This document shows, in pieces, positions 42,119 to 50,602 of a stretch of 64,000 nt of DNA. This DNA comes from Runella sp. CRIBMP (GTDB lineage: Bacteria > Bacteroidota > Bacteroidia > Cytophagales > Spirosomataceae). The notes beneath the pieces were generated by a model. That model searched no databases, was not told the origin of the DNA, and saw only the letters and a program-made list of their open reading frames with translations. Location of the stretch: the NCBI RefSeq assembly GCF_009905605.1, contig NZ_JAAAKZ010000005.1:288845-352844 (forward strand). The letters are read 5' to 3'. Each line of letters starts with the position of its first letter. Position 1 is the first letter of the stretch. The position numbers and the translations under genes were made by a program.

Positions 42119-43531
42119 ATGAATCGACTTCTTTGGTGTTTATTTTTTTGGGTGATTTCTCAAGGCACTTACGCTCAACGGGTGGGTGTATATCAGTTTG
42201 AGAAAAATCTGGAAGAAGAATCGGGGCAATTGCCACCCCTGAAAGTACTGAAAGAAACAGGTATATTTCAAGAAGATGTGCTTCCCGAACTCAAAAATGC
42301 CAAGCGCTCAGTCTACGTATTTGAAAAAAATTACGGCCTTCAATTTGACAACCGAGCCGCCAACGGCTTTCTGAGGGATTCGTACACCATCGAAATTTAT
42401 TTCAAATTTTCGGCACTCGATAGCTGGAAACGCGTCATTGATTTCAAAAACCGTAAGTCGGACCATGGCTGTTACATCTACGACGGCAAACTCAACTTCT
42501 ACAATTTTGCCTTGGGTACCCGCGCTCCCGTGCGCGCCAACGAATACACCCACTACGTGATTTCGCGCAATGGAAAAACCAAACAACTTAAAATGTACGT
42601 GGATGGGGAGTCTAAAGTGGAATTTACGGACCAAAATAACGAAGGTGTTATTGACGAAGACGGTGTGTTGAACTTTTTTCATGACGACCTCATCGTCAAA
42701 GAAGAAGCCAGTGCAGGGGCCGTAGCTATCATCAAAATCTTCGACTACGTAGTAGAACCTACCGAAGTAAAAAAAAGCTACCTCAAACTGAACGAGTCGG
42801 TACTCAAAAAGCCGACCGTTCAGCCCGTAGCCACCTCTCCTCTACCCGCCACCACACTGCCCCAAGCAAAAACGCCCCCTAGTGCCAATGATTTACCCTC
42901 AAAAGAGCCCTCATTGGTGCTGAGTGGGCAAGTGCAGAACGAAACGACCCGAAAGCCCGTCAAACAGCCAACGGTGGTGGTATTGGATAAAAATAATATC
43001 GAAAAACAACGACTCAAAGGGACCGACGATGGATTGTTTAAAATCGCGTTTGAAGTGGGTCAAGATGTGTATTTTATGGTAGAAGCCGATGGTTTTTTCC
43101 CAACAAGTATTCATTATACGGCCAAGGAATTAACCGAAAAATCAAAAAACGGCACTATTTTTACCCTAAAACCCGTTACAATCAGTGAAAGTATTGTGTT
43201 GAAAAACATTCGCTTCGTGCAGGGAATGCCCGAACTGCTTCCCGAATCGGAAGAAGACTTGAATCGTTTGTGGATGTTTATGCGCGATAACCCCGCCGCC
43301 GAAATCGAATTGCACGGGCATACCGACAATTTGGGCGACTTTGACCTCAATCTGGCCCTGTCGAGGCAGCGCGTAGAATCCGTCAAAGCATTTTTGGTTT
43401 CGAAAGGAATTGCCAGTCAACGCATCAGCGGGCGCGGATTTGGCTCAACGCGTCCCATTGCCAATAACAACCGTGAAGAAACCCGTCAGCTGAATCGACG
43501 GGTAGAATTTGTCATTAAAAAATTGAAATGA
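42119..43531 (+). CDS. OmpA-family outer membrane protein with LamG-like domain
   Basis: This 470-residue secreted protein has a signal peptide (residues 1-19). A concanavalin-like/LamG-type beta-sandwich (about 55-215) has GLQFDNRAANGFLRDSYTIE, YIYDGKLNFYNFALG and KMYVDGESKVEFTD. A Pro/Thr-rich linker follows, then a carboxypeptidase-like/CNA-type repeat (about 265-350). The C-terminal OmpA peptidoglycan-binding domain (about 357-470) has IELHGHTDNLGDFDLNLALSRQR and NRRVEFVIK. It likely ties a surface glycan-binding module to peptidoglycan. It overlaps the next gene by 4 bp (ATGA). Confidence 0.85.
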   Translation: MNRLLWCLFFWVISQGTYAQRVGVYQFEKNLEEESGQLPPLKVLKETGIFQEDVLPELKNAKRSVYVFEKNYGLQFDNRAANGFLRDSYTIEIYFKFSALDSWKRVIDFKNRKSDHGCYIYDGKLNFYNFALGTRAPVRANEYTHYVISRNGKTKQLKMYVDGESKVEFTDQNNEGVIDEDGVLNFFHDDLIVKEEASAGAVAIIKIFDYVVEPTEVKKSYLKLNESVLKKPTVQPVATSPLPATTLPQAKTPPSANDLPSKEPSLVLSGQVQNETTRKPVKQPTVVVLDKNNIEKQRLKGTDDGLFKIAFEVGQDVYFMVEADGFFPTSIHYTAKELTEKSKNGTIFTLKPVTISESIVLKNIRFVQGMPELLPESEEDLNRLWMFMRDNPAAEIELHGHTDNLGDFDLNLALSRQRVESVKAFLVSKGIASQRISGRGFGSTRPIANNNREETRQLNRRVEFVIKKLK

Positions 43532-44412
43532 AAAATCCACTCTTTTTATCCGCATTACTCGTCCTGTTTTTTTTATCTTGCAAAAGAAAAGAAAAACCCG
43601 TAGACCCTGAATCTGAGAATTTTGCCGATACACCAACCTCCAAGACCGTTCAGCCCGCCGACGACCTTGACGAAGCTTCTGGACTGGCTGATAGTTTCAA
43701 ACAACCCGGTTTGTTATGGTCACACGAAGACGCCGCCTCGCCCGATGAGCTCTTTTTACTAAACCGAGAGGGGCAGATTGCGGGTAAAATAAAAACCCCA
43801 TTTACCAATTTTGATTGGGAAGACATTGCCATCGGCCCAGGCCCACAAGCCAACGAAACCTACCTGTATTTGGGCGACATCGGCGACAATGCCATCAATC
43901 TAGACATAAAACGCATTTATCGTTTTCCCGAACCTGCCAGTCTTACCTCGACCATCACCAACTACGACCGCATTCAGTTTCGCTATCCAGACGGCTCCCG
44001 TGATGCCGAAACATTGCTGCTCGACCCCCTCACCCGCGACCTATTTATCGTTTCTAAATGGGAAGGCCAAGCACATTTGTATCGTCTTGCCTATCCTCAA
44101 TCGACTAGTGAAGTCATAATGGCCGAAAAAGTAGGAAATTTGACCGTGGGCGGCGATTTGACGGGAGGCAGTATTTCCACCAATGGTAAAGAGATTATTG
44201 TGAGAGGATACACCGCGATTTATTATTGGAAACGCAAGGTTGAAGAAAAAGTAGGCGACGTACTGCTCCGTAATCCTACCAAAAGTTTGCCTTATATTTT
44301 TGAGCCGCAGGGCGAGGCCGTGTGTTTTGACAAAGACGGTAAGGGTTATTTTACCCTCAGCGAACGCCGCAACGTACCCAGCGTCAATCTATATTTTTAC
44401 GCCAGAAAGTAG
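43528..44412 (+). CDS. Beta-propeller-like lipoprotein
   Basis: This 294-residue lipoprotein has a signal peptide with the lipobox FLSC (Cys near 18, followed by KRKEKPVD). The mature part reads as a beta-propeller: EASGLADS, LFLLNREGQIAGKI, WEDIAIGPGPQ, YLYLGDIGDNA and DAETLLLDPLTRDLFIVSK, close to phytase-like or esterase-like propeller folds. There is no proven activity. The start codon overlaps the OmpA stop (ATGA), so it is translationally coupled and probably works with that protein at the outer membrane. Confidence 0.78.
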   Translation: MKNPLFLSALLVLFFLSCKRKEKPVDPESENFADTPTSKTVQPADDLDEASGLADSFKQPGLLWSHEDAASPDELFLLNREGQIAGKIKTPFTNFDWEDIAIGPGPQANETYLYLGDIGDNAINLDIKRIYRFPEPASLTSTITNYDRIQFRYPDGSRDAETLLLDPLTRDLFIVSKWEGQAHLYRLAYPQSTSEVIMAEKVGNLTVGGDLTGGSISTNGKEIIVRGYTAIYYWKRKVEEKVGDVLLRNPTKSLPYIFEPQGEAVCFDKDGKGYFTLSERRNVPSVNLYFYARK

Positions 44413-44427
44413 GGATAGATAGGGCTT

Positions 44428-44437
44428 GCCTCTGCCC
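44428..44437 (+). repeat. Short dispersed repeat gcctctgccc
   Basis: This third copy of the 10-bp motif is also found in the GC-rich repeat at 34811-34955. It lies between convergent genes. It may be a remnant of a repeat family. Confidence 0.4.
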
Positions 44438-44461
44438 AGTTTATTTCTACCTTTCTATATT

Positions 44462-44749
44462 TTACAGCCACCCTTTCACCAATTCTTCCCATTCTTTTTC
44501 CAGCGTATAAGTAGGCATTTCGGCACGGGCGCGGCGGTACCAATAGCCCGCGTTCCATTGATCTCCTTCCCTGCGGTGCAGATACGCGTGTAAACGGTCG
44601 TAATCACGGGTACCCTCCCGCGACTGCGCAATGTCGTGCGCTTTTTCCCAATTTCCTTTGGCATCGTACCAAAGCGCTTGTACTACTGGCGTGCAGTCTT
44701 TGGGAGGTTGTGAATCCTTCAGGCTCGATTGAAACGTTATAAAATCCAT
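44462..44749 (-). CDS. Small conserved hypothetical protein
   Basis: This 95-residue protein has no signal peptide and is rich in Trp and Arg: YDAKGNWEKAHDIAQSREG, DYDRLHAYLHRREGD, NAGYWYRRAR and EWEELVKGWL. The helical, TPR-like composition matches short conserved proteins seen across Bacteroidota and Proteobacteria, but I cannot name a family. It is monocistronic, convergent with the lipoprotein gene and divergent from the desaturase 118 bp away. Confidence 0.65.
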   Translation of the reverse strand: MDFITFQSSLKDSQPPKDCTPVVQALWYDAKGNWEKAHDIAQSREGTRDYDRLHAYLHRREGDQWNAGYWYRRARAEMPTYTLEKEWEELVKGWL

Positions 44750-44867
44750 GGTAAAAAGTAGAGAGGTTTACCCTTAAAAAAAAGGTTTGAACTGATTTTA
44801 CTCATCTTTTTTAAGAAATGGCATTAGTACTTTTGCTATACATTACCGATAACACAATCTTTAAACT

Positions 44868-45620
44868 ATGTACGTTCTTGTATTTTTCGTAGCCCACTGG
44901 TATTTATCTCTCTTGATGCAAACCTTCTTTTTGCACCGCTATGCCGCCCACAAAATGTTTACTATGAGCCCTTTTTGGGAGAAGTTTTTTTACACCCTCA
45001 CTTTTATTTTTCAAGGTTCCTCATTTTTGAGTCCTTATGCATACGGAGTAATGCACCGCCTCCACCACGCTTATGCCGACACGGAAGAAGACCCACATTC
45101 ACCAAGTTTTTCGTCGAGTTTGGTGGATATGATGTGGAAAACAAAGAATTACTACAACAATATACTGCACCGCGAAGATAGTATTCCTGCCAAATTCAAA
45201 AAAGATGTTCCCCACTGGGCATTTATGGAACGATTGGGCGATTATTGGGTTATCCGCATTGGTTGGGGCGTATTATACACCTTGTTTTATATACAATTTG
45301 CCACGGCTTGGTGGATGTTTTTGTTGTTGCCAATCCACTTTTTGATGGGGCCCGTTCACGGGGTGATTATCAACTGGTACGCCCACAAATACGGTTATAC
45401 CAATTTTAAAGTAAACGACACCGCCCGCAACCTCCTTCCTTTTGACTTTTTGATGATGGGCGAATCGTACCACAACAACCACCACAAACTCGGAGGTCGC
45501 GCCAATTTTGGTGTAAAATGGCACGAATTTGACCCTACTTATCCGTTTATTTTATTCCTCAACGCCACGGGAATTATCAAGCTAAAACGGAACAATGACT
45601 TGAACTACATGCCAAGCTGA
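44868..45620 (+). CDS. Acyl-CoA/fatty acid desaturase
   Basis: This 250-residue membrane di-iron enzyme inserts a double bond into fatty acyl chains. All three histidine boxes are visible: HRYAAH (near residue 24), HRLHH (near 62) and HNNHH (near 204). Hydrophobic segments lie before and between them. The enzyme is shorter than plant or animal SCD and resembles bacterial acyl-CoA desaturases. A strong bidirectional terminator follows 28 bp downstream. Confidence 0.9.
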   Translation: MYVLVFFVAHWYLSLLMQTFFLHRYAAHKMFTMSPFWEKFFYTLTFIFQGSSFLSPYAYGVMHRLHHAYADTEEDPHSPSFSSSLVDMMWKTKNYYNNILHREDSIPAKFKKDVPHWAFMERLGDYWVIRIGWGVLYTLFYIQFATAWWMFLLLPIHFLMGPVHGVIINWYAHKYGYTNFKVNDTARNLLPFDFLMMGESYHNNHHKLGGRANFGVKWHEFDPTYPFILFLNATGIIKLKRNNDLNYMPS

Positions 45621-45648
45621 TAAAAGTCCGCTCTCCAAATACGTTTTC

Positions 45649-45686
45649 AAAAAAGGCCGATTGAATGAATCAATCAGCCTTTTTTG
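45649..45686. terminator. Bidirectional intrinsic terminator
   Basis: aaaaaaggccgattga (45649-45664) pairs with tcaatcagcctttttt (45670-45685), with one mismatch and a 5-nt loop. It has T-runs on both strands and sits between the convergent desaturase and folD genes. Confidence 0.88.
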
Positions 45687-45712
45687 AAATAAATACCCTA
45701 ATAGTCTAAGCT

Positions 45713-46594
45713 TTATTTATAAATAGCTTTCTTGGACGATAGCAGCGTGTTGGTCAGTAGGCCGCAAATGGTCATCAAGCCCACGCCACCCGGCACAGGC
45801 GTAATGTAACCAGATTTAGGTGCTACTTCGTCAAACTTCACGTCGCCTTTGATGGCAAATCCACTTTTTTTGGATGCATCTGGCACGCGGGTAATGCCCA
45901 CATCAATCACCACGGCCCCTTCTTTGACGTAGTCGGCGGTGATAAATTCGGGGCGACCCAAGGCCGCAATCAAAATATCAGCACTTTGACAAACTTCCTT
46001 CAGATTATGCGTACGGCTGTGGCAAATTGTGACGGTACAATTGCCCGGATAGGCATTTCGCTGCATCAAAATACTCATGGGCAAGCCCACGATTTGACTG
46101 CGCCCTACCACCACACAGTGTTTACCAGCCGTTTCTATTTTATAACGTTCGAGCATTTCCAAAATTCCGTAAGGAGTAGCTGAAATGTAGGCGGGCAAGC
46201 CCTTACACATCCGGCCCACGTTGATAGGATGAAAACCATCCACGTCTTTTTCGGGCGCAACCGCTTCCATGATTGTATTTTCTGAAATATGCGCAGGAAG
46301 CGGCAATTGCACGATAAAGCCATCGACATCATCGTCGAAATTCAAATCCTGAATGTGCGAAAGCAACTCCGCTTCTGAGGTGGTATCGGGCAGGCTAATG
46401 AGGGTTGACTTAAAACCGATTTCCTCACAACTTTTGATTTTTGAGGCTACGTAGGTTTCGCTTGCGCCGTTATTGCCCACCAAAATAGCCGCCAAATGCG
46501 GGGTTTTTCCGCCGTTGGCTTTGATTTTATCTACTTCTACCTTGATTTCTGCTTTTACTTCAGCAGAAAGTTTTTTACCGTCTAATAGTTGCAT
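45713..46594 (-). CDS. folD: Bifunctional methylene-THF dehydrogenase/methenyl-THF cyclohydrolase
   Basis: FolD interconverts 5,10-methylene-THF, methenyl-THF and 10-formyl-THF in the cytosol. The 293-residue sequence shows the catalytic lysine motif [16 protein letters not shown] near residues 51-66, then [13 protein letters not shown] and [16 protein letters not shown]. The NADP-binding [17 protein letters not shown] lies near 160-176 and [16 protein letters not shown] at the C-terminus. Length and motifs are standard. It is single and terminated together with the desaturase. Confidence 0.95.
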   Translation of the reverse strand: MQLLDGKKLSAEVKAEIKVEVDKIKANGGKTPHLAAILVGNNGASETYVASKIKSCEEIGFKSTLISLPDTTSEAELLSHIQDLNFDDDVDGFIVQLPLPAHISENTIMEAVAPEKDVDGFHPINVGRMCKGLPAYISATPYGILEMLERYKIETAGKHCVVVGRSQIVGLPMSILMQRNAYPGNCTVTICHSRTHNLKEVCQSADILIAALGRPEFITADYVKEGAVVIDVGITRVPDASKKSGFAIKGDVKFDEVAPKSGYITPVPGGVGLMTICGLLTNTLLSSKKAIYK

Positions 46595-46726
46595 TGGAAG
46601 ATATATTGAAGACGCAGAAGAGCTCTGCTTACTTTATTAAATAACAAAATGATGCCTGAATGTACCACTGTTTGGTCGCCTCTAAATCAGCGGCGGAGAA
46701 AATAACCGTTCTTAAACCGAGTAGTT

Positions 46727-47431
46727 TCATAAATACTCCTTCAATAATTTCTCCTTCAGCATTGTCATGCCTACCGTGGCTTTTTCCTGAATAAACTTCA
46801 CGTATTTCGTGCTACCCGACATTTCGGGGGTTTTGGGGTCTATCACAAAAATCGGCACCCGAGGAGGTACGTAATATACCAATCCTGCCGCAGGATATAC
46901 CACTAACGACGTGCCAACCACAATAAAAATATCAGCTTGTTCGGCCAGTTCAACGGCGGTTACCATCATCGGAACCTCTTCTCTGAACCACACAATATTG
47001 GGGCGAAGTTGACTACCAAGTTCGCAGGTATCGCCCAATTTCAGCTCCCAGCCTTCCACGTCGTACACCAACGAGGGGTCTTTGGTACTGCGCGATTTGT
47101 ACAATTCGCCGTGTAAATGGAGTACGTTCGTTGAGCCTGCTTTTTCGTGCAGATTATCGACGTTTTGGGTAATGATTTGAACGTCAAAGTATTTTTCCAG
47201 TTCCGCCAAAATCAAATGGGCGGCGTTAGGCTCGGCCTCCAATCCCTGTTTACGACGTTCATTGTAGAAATCCAGCACCAATTGCGGATTGCGACGCCAA
47301 CCTTCTGGGGTGGCTACGTCTTCGATGCTGTGCCCTTCCCACAGTCCATCCGAATCGCGAAATGTTTTAATACCGCTTTCCGCGCTGATTCCCGCGCCCG
47401 ACAGGACGACTAGCTTTTTTTTGTTCGGCAT
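46727..47431 (-). CDS. Sirtuin-type NAD-dependent protein deacylase
   Basis: This 234-residue Sir2-family enzyme has GAGISAESGIKTFRD (near 12-26), the substrate helix and TQNVDNLHEKAG, the catalytic histidine in HLHGELYKSR (near 105), and VVGTSLVVYPAAGL with VIDP. It removes acyl groups from lysines using NAD+. Only one Cys is present (in GDTCELGSQL), so the usual four-Cys zinc ribbon is missing. The ATG at 47431 gives a normal N-terminus, and the gene overlaps the upstream hydrolase gene by 65 bp, suggesting coupling. The Arg/Tyr pair used by class III desuccinylases was not seen clearly. Confidence 0.9.
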   Translation of the reverse strand: MPNKKKLVVLSGAGISAESGIKTFRDSDGLWEGHSIEDVATPEGWRRNPQLVLDFYNERRKQGLEAEPNAAHLILAELEKYFDVQIITQNVDNLHEKAGSTNVLHLHGELYKSRSTKDPSLVYDVEGWELKLGDTCELGSQLRPNIVWFREEVPMMVTAVELAEQADIFIVVGTSLVVYPAAGLVYYVPPRVPIFVIDPKTPEMSGSTKYVKFIQEKATVGMTMLKEKLLKEYL

Positions 47432-48392
47432 AAGTTTCCTCTACAAATCGTTGTAAAAATGGAGTTACCTGCGCATAAAATGCGGCGGGATTGTCTAACC
47501 AAGGGAAATGATGCGCCCGGTCAATCAAACTGATTGTGACATTAGGAACTGATTTTTTCCAAAAATTTACCAATTTATTGAGGTCATAGCGCTGTCGCGA
47601 TACAACCACCAACACAGGTACGTTTCTTTGTCGTAAAGCAGTAATACAATCAAGCGGGTTAGGAACAAATTTAGTGCTTACCCGGCTTTTAATCCCTACG
47701 TTACGCACTTTTTCGTATAAAAAATCGGCAGCAATAGGTTCATGTAGTGTATCATGCACGTAAGTAGCGGCCTGAAATGCCATAATCGCTCTGGCCCTCG
47801 CCACAGAATCCGTGGGCATTATTTGCGTTTGGAGTTGATGTTGCAACCCTTCAAAACGCCGATTGATGACCTCCTGTGATAACATGCGCGAAAAACCGTA
47901 TTCTTCGTAATTATCAAAATAGCTATTGGCCATCATGGGCTTCGATTCGGTCATGGCGGTGGGGTTGATAAGCACCAATTGCGCTAGGTGGTTTCCTGCC
48001 TGCGAAGCATAAGCACAGGCAATTTTGGCTCCGAAGCCGTGCGCAATCACCGACCATTTAGGAATTCTCAACACCATGCGAAGGGCTTCAATGTCAGCAA
48101 CCGCTTTCGTAAAGTTAATCGTTGAATCATTGATAACGGGAAAACGGCTTTTACCCGTAGCACGTGGGTCATAATAAACCACGCGGTTTGTTTCAGACAA
48201 TTTTTTAATCAAATCTTTTAGGTAAGCCGACGAATTGCCCACATCGCCTACAACCAATACGTGGCTCCCACTCCCGACGATTTTGAAATATAAATTGGCG
48301 CCACTGTTACAGATAGCCCAGCCTTCGGTTTGGGCTTTTACTAAAAACGACACCAAGAATAGGGCAACAAAAAGAAGTATACTTTTTCTCAT
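47367..48392 (-). CDS. Secreted alpha/beta-hydrolase fold protein lacking the nucleophile serine
   Basis: This 341-residue protein has a signal peptide (MRKSILLFVALFLVSFLVKA). The alpha/beta-hydrolase core has VVYYDPRATGKSRFP near residues 73-87, VPVLVVVSRQRYDLN and RAHHFPWLDNP (candidate catalytic His). The nucleophile elbow, normally GxSxG as in GHSFGG, reads AHGFGA here (codon GGC for Gly), so the catalytic Ser is absent. It is either non-catalytic or works by another means. The C-terminal tail is basic (KKASRPVGRGNQRGKRY) and overlaps the sirtuin gene by 65 bp. Confidence 0.82.
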   Translation of the reverse strand: MRKSILLFVALFLVSFLVKAQTEGWAICNSGANLYFKIVGSGSHVLVVGDVGNSSAYLKDLIKKLSETNRVVYYDPRATGKSRFPVINDSTINFTKAVADIEALRMVLRIPKWSVIAHGFGAKIACAYASQAGNHLAQLVLINPTAMTESKPMMANSYFDNYEEYGFSRMLSQEVINRRFEGLQHQLQTQIMPTDSVARARAIMAFQAATYVHDTLHEPIAADFLYEKVRNVGIKSRVSTKFVPNPLDCITALRQRNVPVLVVVSRQRYDLNKLVNFWKKSVPNVTISLIDRAHHFPWLDNPAAFYAQVTPFLQRFVEETYAEQKKASRPVGRGNQRGKRY

Positions 48393-48411
48393 TCAGTCGG
48401 GATATTTCTTG

Positions 48412-48467
48412 AGTGAGGATTTCAGGATTGACCGCATTCTAGGCTTGTCAATCCTGAAATCCTCACT
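48412..48467. repeat. Perfect 21-bp inverted repeat (hairpin)
   Basis: The arms 48412-48432 and 48447-48467 are perfectly complementary over 21 bp, with a 14-nt loop. The hairpin lies between the argG stop and the hydrolase start on the minus strand. There is no T-tract after the stem, so it is not a classical terminator. It may be a REP-like element or a processing or attenuation hairpin between the two genes. Confidence 0.85.
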
Positions 48468-48472
48468 GATGT

Positions 48473-49672
48473 CTACTGATTCAACTCACTGATTTTCTGA
48501 TAAATCATCACTTGATTGGAGGCGACTTTGGCAAATCCCCGCACATCATCGCCCGTCCAAGCATTGTTCATCTCGCCATAGCTTCCAAACACTGGCGACA
48601 TCAAATCGTAACTTGATTCAATTCCTTCCACATAAAAACGATAAGGTGCCAACGTAAGGTGCACTTTGCCCGTTACGTGCTGTTGGGTATCGGCTAAGAA
48701 TGTCTCAATATTTCGCATTACAGGCTCCATAAACTGACCTTTGTGCAGCAGGCTTCCGTACCAGTTGGCCAGTTGTTCTTTCCAATACAATTGTTGCTCG
48801 CTCAATACGTGTTTTTCGAGCGTATGGTGGGCTTTAATAATGACCAAAGGCGCGGCTGCTTCAAAGCCTACGCGGCCTTTGATACCAATGATAGTATCTC
48901 CCACGTGAATATCGCGCCCAATGCCAAACGGCGCCGCGATTTCGGCCAATTTTTGGATGGCTTCCACGGGTGAATAAGCCGTATCGTTGATTCCAACCAA
49001 TTCTCCTTTTTCAAATTGCAGGGTTACGCGTTCCGCTTCTGTTTTGCTCACTTGCGTCGGAAAAGCGCTTTCGGGCAAATATTTATCTGATGTGAGGGTT
49101 TCTTTACCGCCAACCGACGTCCCCCAAAGTCCTTTATTGATAGAATAGGCCGCTTTGTGCCATTCTTGATCCACACCTTTTGATTTCAAATAATCAATTT
49201 CCGCCTCGCGCGACAACCTTAAATCCCGAATTGGGGTAATGATTTCGGCTTCTGGCATAATGATACGGAACGCCATATCAAACCGCACTTGGTCATTTCC
49301 AGCGCCCGTACTCCCGTGCGCAATGGCCTCAGCACCAATCTCTTTGGCGTACTCGGCAGCCGCAATGGCTTGAAAAATACGCTCCGCACTCACCGAAAGC
49401 GGGTAGGTATTGTTTTTGAGGATATTGCCAAACACGAGGTATTTAATACATTGCTGATAATAATCCTGCGTTTTTGAAATAGTCGCGTGTTTTTTGACGC
49501 CCAACGAATACGCGCGGGCTTCAATCGCTTTCAGTTCTTCGTCCGAAAAACCGCCCGTATCCACCAATACGGAGTAAATTTCGTAGCCTTTGTCTTCCGA
49601 CAAATATTTGACGCAAAAAGAGGTATCCAAACCTCCGCTAAACGCTAAAACAACTTTTTTACTTTCAGACAT
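48473..49672 (-). CDS. argG: Argininosuccinate synthase
   Basis: ArgG condenses citrulline and aspartate with ATP in arginine biosynthesis. The 399-residue protein has the PP-loop ATP motif VVLAFSGGLDTSFCVKYL (residues 6-23), then AEAIAHGSTGAGNDQVRFD and PIRDLRLSREAEIDYLKSKG. The DDVRGFAKV C-terminal segment is typical of the short bacterial type. The frame is open to 49705 (GTG), but the ATG at 49672 (MSESKKVVLAFSGG) is the family N-terminus. It lies downstream of the GNAT gene, with an intrinsic terminator between them. Confidence 0.94.
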   Translation of the reverse strand: MSESKKVVLAFSGGLDTSFCVKYLSEDKGYEIYSVLVDTGGFSDEELKAIEARAYSLGVKKHATISKTQDYYQQCIKYLVFGNILKNNTYPLSVSAERIFQAIAAAEYAKEIGAEAIAHGSTGAGNDQVRFDMAFRIIMPEAEIITPIRDLRLSREAEIDYLKSKGVDQEWHKAAYSINKGLWGTSVGGKETLTSDKYLPESAFPTQVSKTEAERVTLQFEKGELVGINDTAYSPVEAIQKLAEIAAPFGIGRDIHVGDTIIGIKGRVGFEAAAPLVIIKAHHTLEKHVLSEQQLYWKEQLANWYGSLLHKGQFMEPVMRNIETFLADTQQHVTGKVHLTLAPYRFYVEGIESSYDLMSPVFGSYGEMNNAWTGDDVRGFAKVASNQVMIYQKISELNQ

Positions 49673-49820
49673 GGACTTCTTTAATGTTATTTTGTTTGCG
49701 GCCACCCATTAAGCAGGTTTTGTAAAAATCACGCCATCTGGACAACCATTACCTTTGACAAATTGGTAGGTTATACTCACTATTTTAGCGCAAAGTTAGG
49801 AGAATAACGACAAGGTTACT

Positions 49821-49864
49821 AAAAAAAAAGGTCCTAACTGGCAGTTTAAATTACCAATTAGGAC
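49821..49864 (-). terminator. Intrinsic terminator between GNAT and argG genes
   Basis: On the minus strand ggtcctaattgg pairs with ccagttaggacc (arms 49853-49864 and 49830-49841, one G-U), followed by nine T (49821-49829). It lies 21 bp after the GNAT stop and 149 bp before argG, so it may attenuate or separate argG from the upstream gene. Confidence 0.85.
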
Positions 49865-49885
49865 CGTATGTACTTTACAGGGAGT

Positions 49886-50596
49886 CTAGTGTACCAACTC
49901 CAATTCGTTCTGACGTTTACGGGCTTTGGCTTCACGTATTTCGCGACGCAACAGAATCCGCTGTTTGATACGCATCCAGCGCTCGTACAATTTAGATTCT
50001 TTCAGAAAGTCCCAAGGTGCCTTTTTTTCCGTTTTCGGTACTTGCAATGGGTCATACATCATCCCCGTACAAAGACAGTTTTTACGGTTGGTCCGGGTGA
50101 GTACGTCATAATTTACGCAGCTCGAACAGCCTTTCCAAAAGGCGTCATCGGCGGGTAATTCACTGAACGTAACGGGCTCATATCCCAAATCTGAGTTAAT
50201 TTTCATCACGGCCAAGCTGGTCGTAATTCCGATGATTTTGGCCTCTGGATATTTGGTCCGCGAGAGTTCGAAAGCCTTTCTTTTGATGGCTTTCGCGATA
50301 CCACTTTTGCGGTAATCAGGGTGAACAATCAACCCAGAGTTGGCCACAAACTTACCATGCTCCCAGGTCTCAATATAACAAAAACCAACCCATTCACCAA
50401 GCAACGTTGTGGCGATGATGGCTTTGCCTTCGGCCATTTTTTCCTGAATATACACAGGTGAGCGTTTGGCGATTCCGGTTCCGCGTTGTTTAGCACTTTC
50501 TTCCATCTCTTTACAGATGGTTTCGGCGAGATGGAAGTGTTTGTCTTCGGCTGTTTCTACGATGTACTCGTTGGCTACTATTTCGATGTTTGACAT
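49886..50596 (-). CDS. GNAT acetyltransferase, probably arginine-pathway associated
   Basis: This 236-residue protein has a GNAT core (about 5-150). The acetyl-CoA pyrophosphate-binding loop HPDYRKSGIAKAIKRKAFEL lies near 92-111, with GITTSLAVMKINSDLGYEPV after it. A Cys-rich extension FWKGCSSCVNY...NCLCTGMMYD follows (about 160-188), and a long charged C-terminal helix. In Bacteroidota a GNAT enzyme of this kind commonly stands directly before argG, so it may acetylate (or succinylate) glutamate or ornithine at the pathway entry. I infer this from context. The four cysteines may bind metal. ATGs at 50602 and 50596 are both possible starts. Confidence 0.82.
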   Translation of the reverse strand: MSNIEIVANEYIVETAEDKHFHLAETICKEMEESAKQRGTGIAKRSPVYIQEKMAEGKAIIATTLLGEWVGFCYIETWEHGKFVANSGLIVHPDYRKSGIAKAIKRKAFELSRTKYPEAKIIGITTSLAVMKINSDLGYEPVTFSELPADDAFWKGCSSCVNYDVLTRTNRKNCLCTGMMYDPLQVPKTEKKAPWDFLKESKLYERWMRIKQRILLRREIREAKARKRQNELELVH

Positions 50597-50602
50597 TGTC
50601 AT

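Noticed and set aside
49830..49864. Riboswitch or T-box before argG
   Set aside because: The structure is a simple stem with a T-tract, which is sufficient as a terminator; no T-box or riboswitch consensus is visible.
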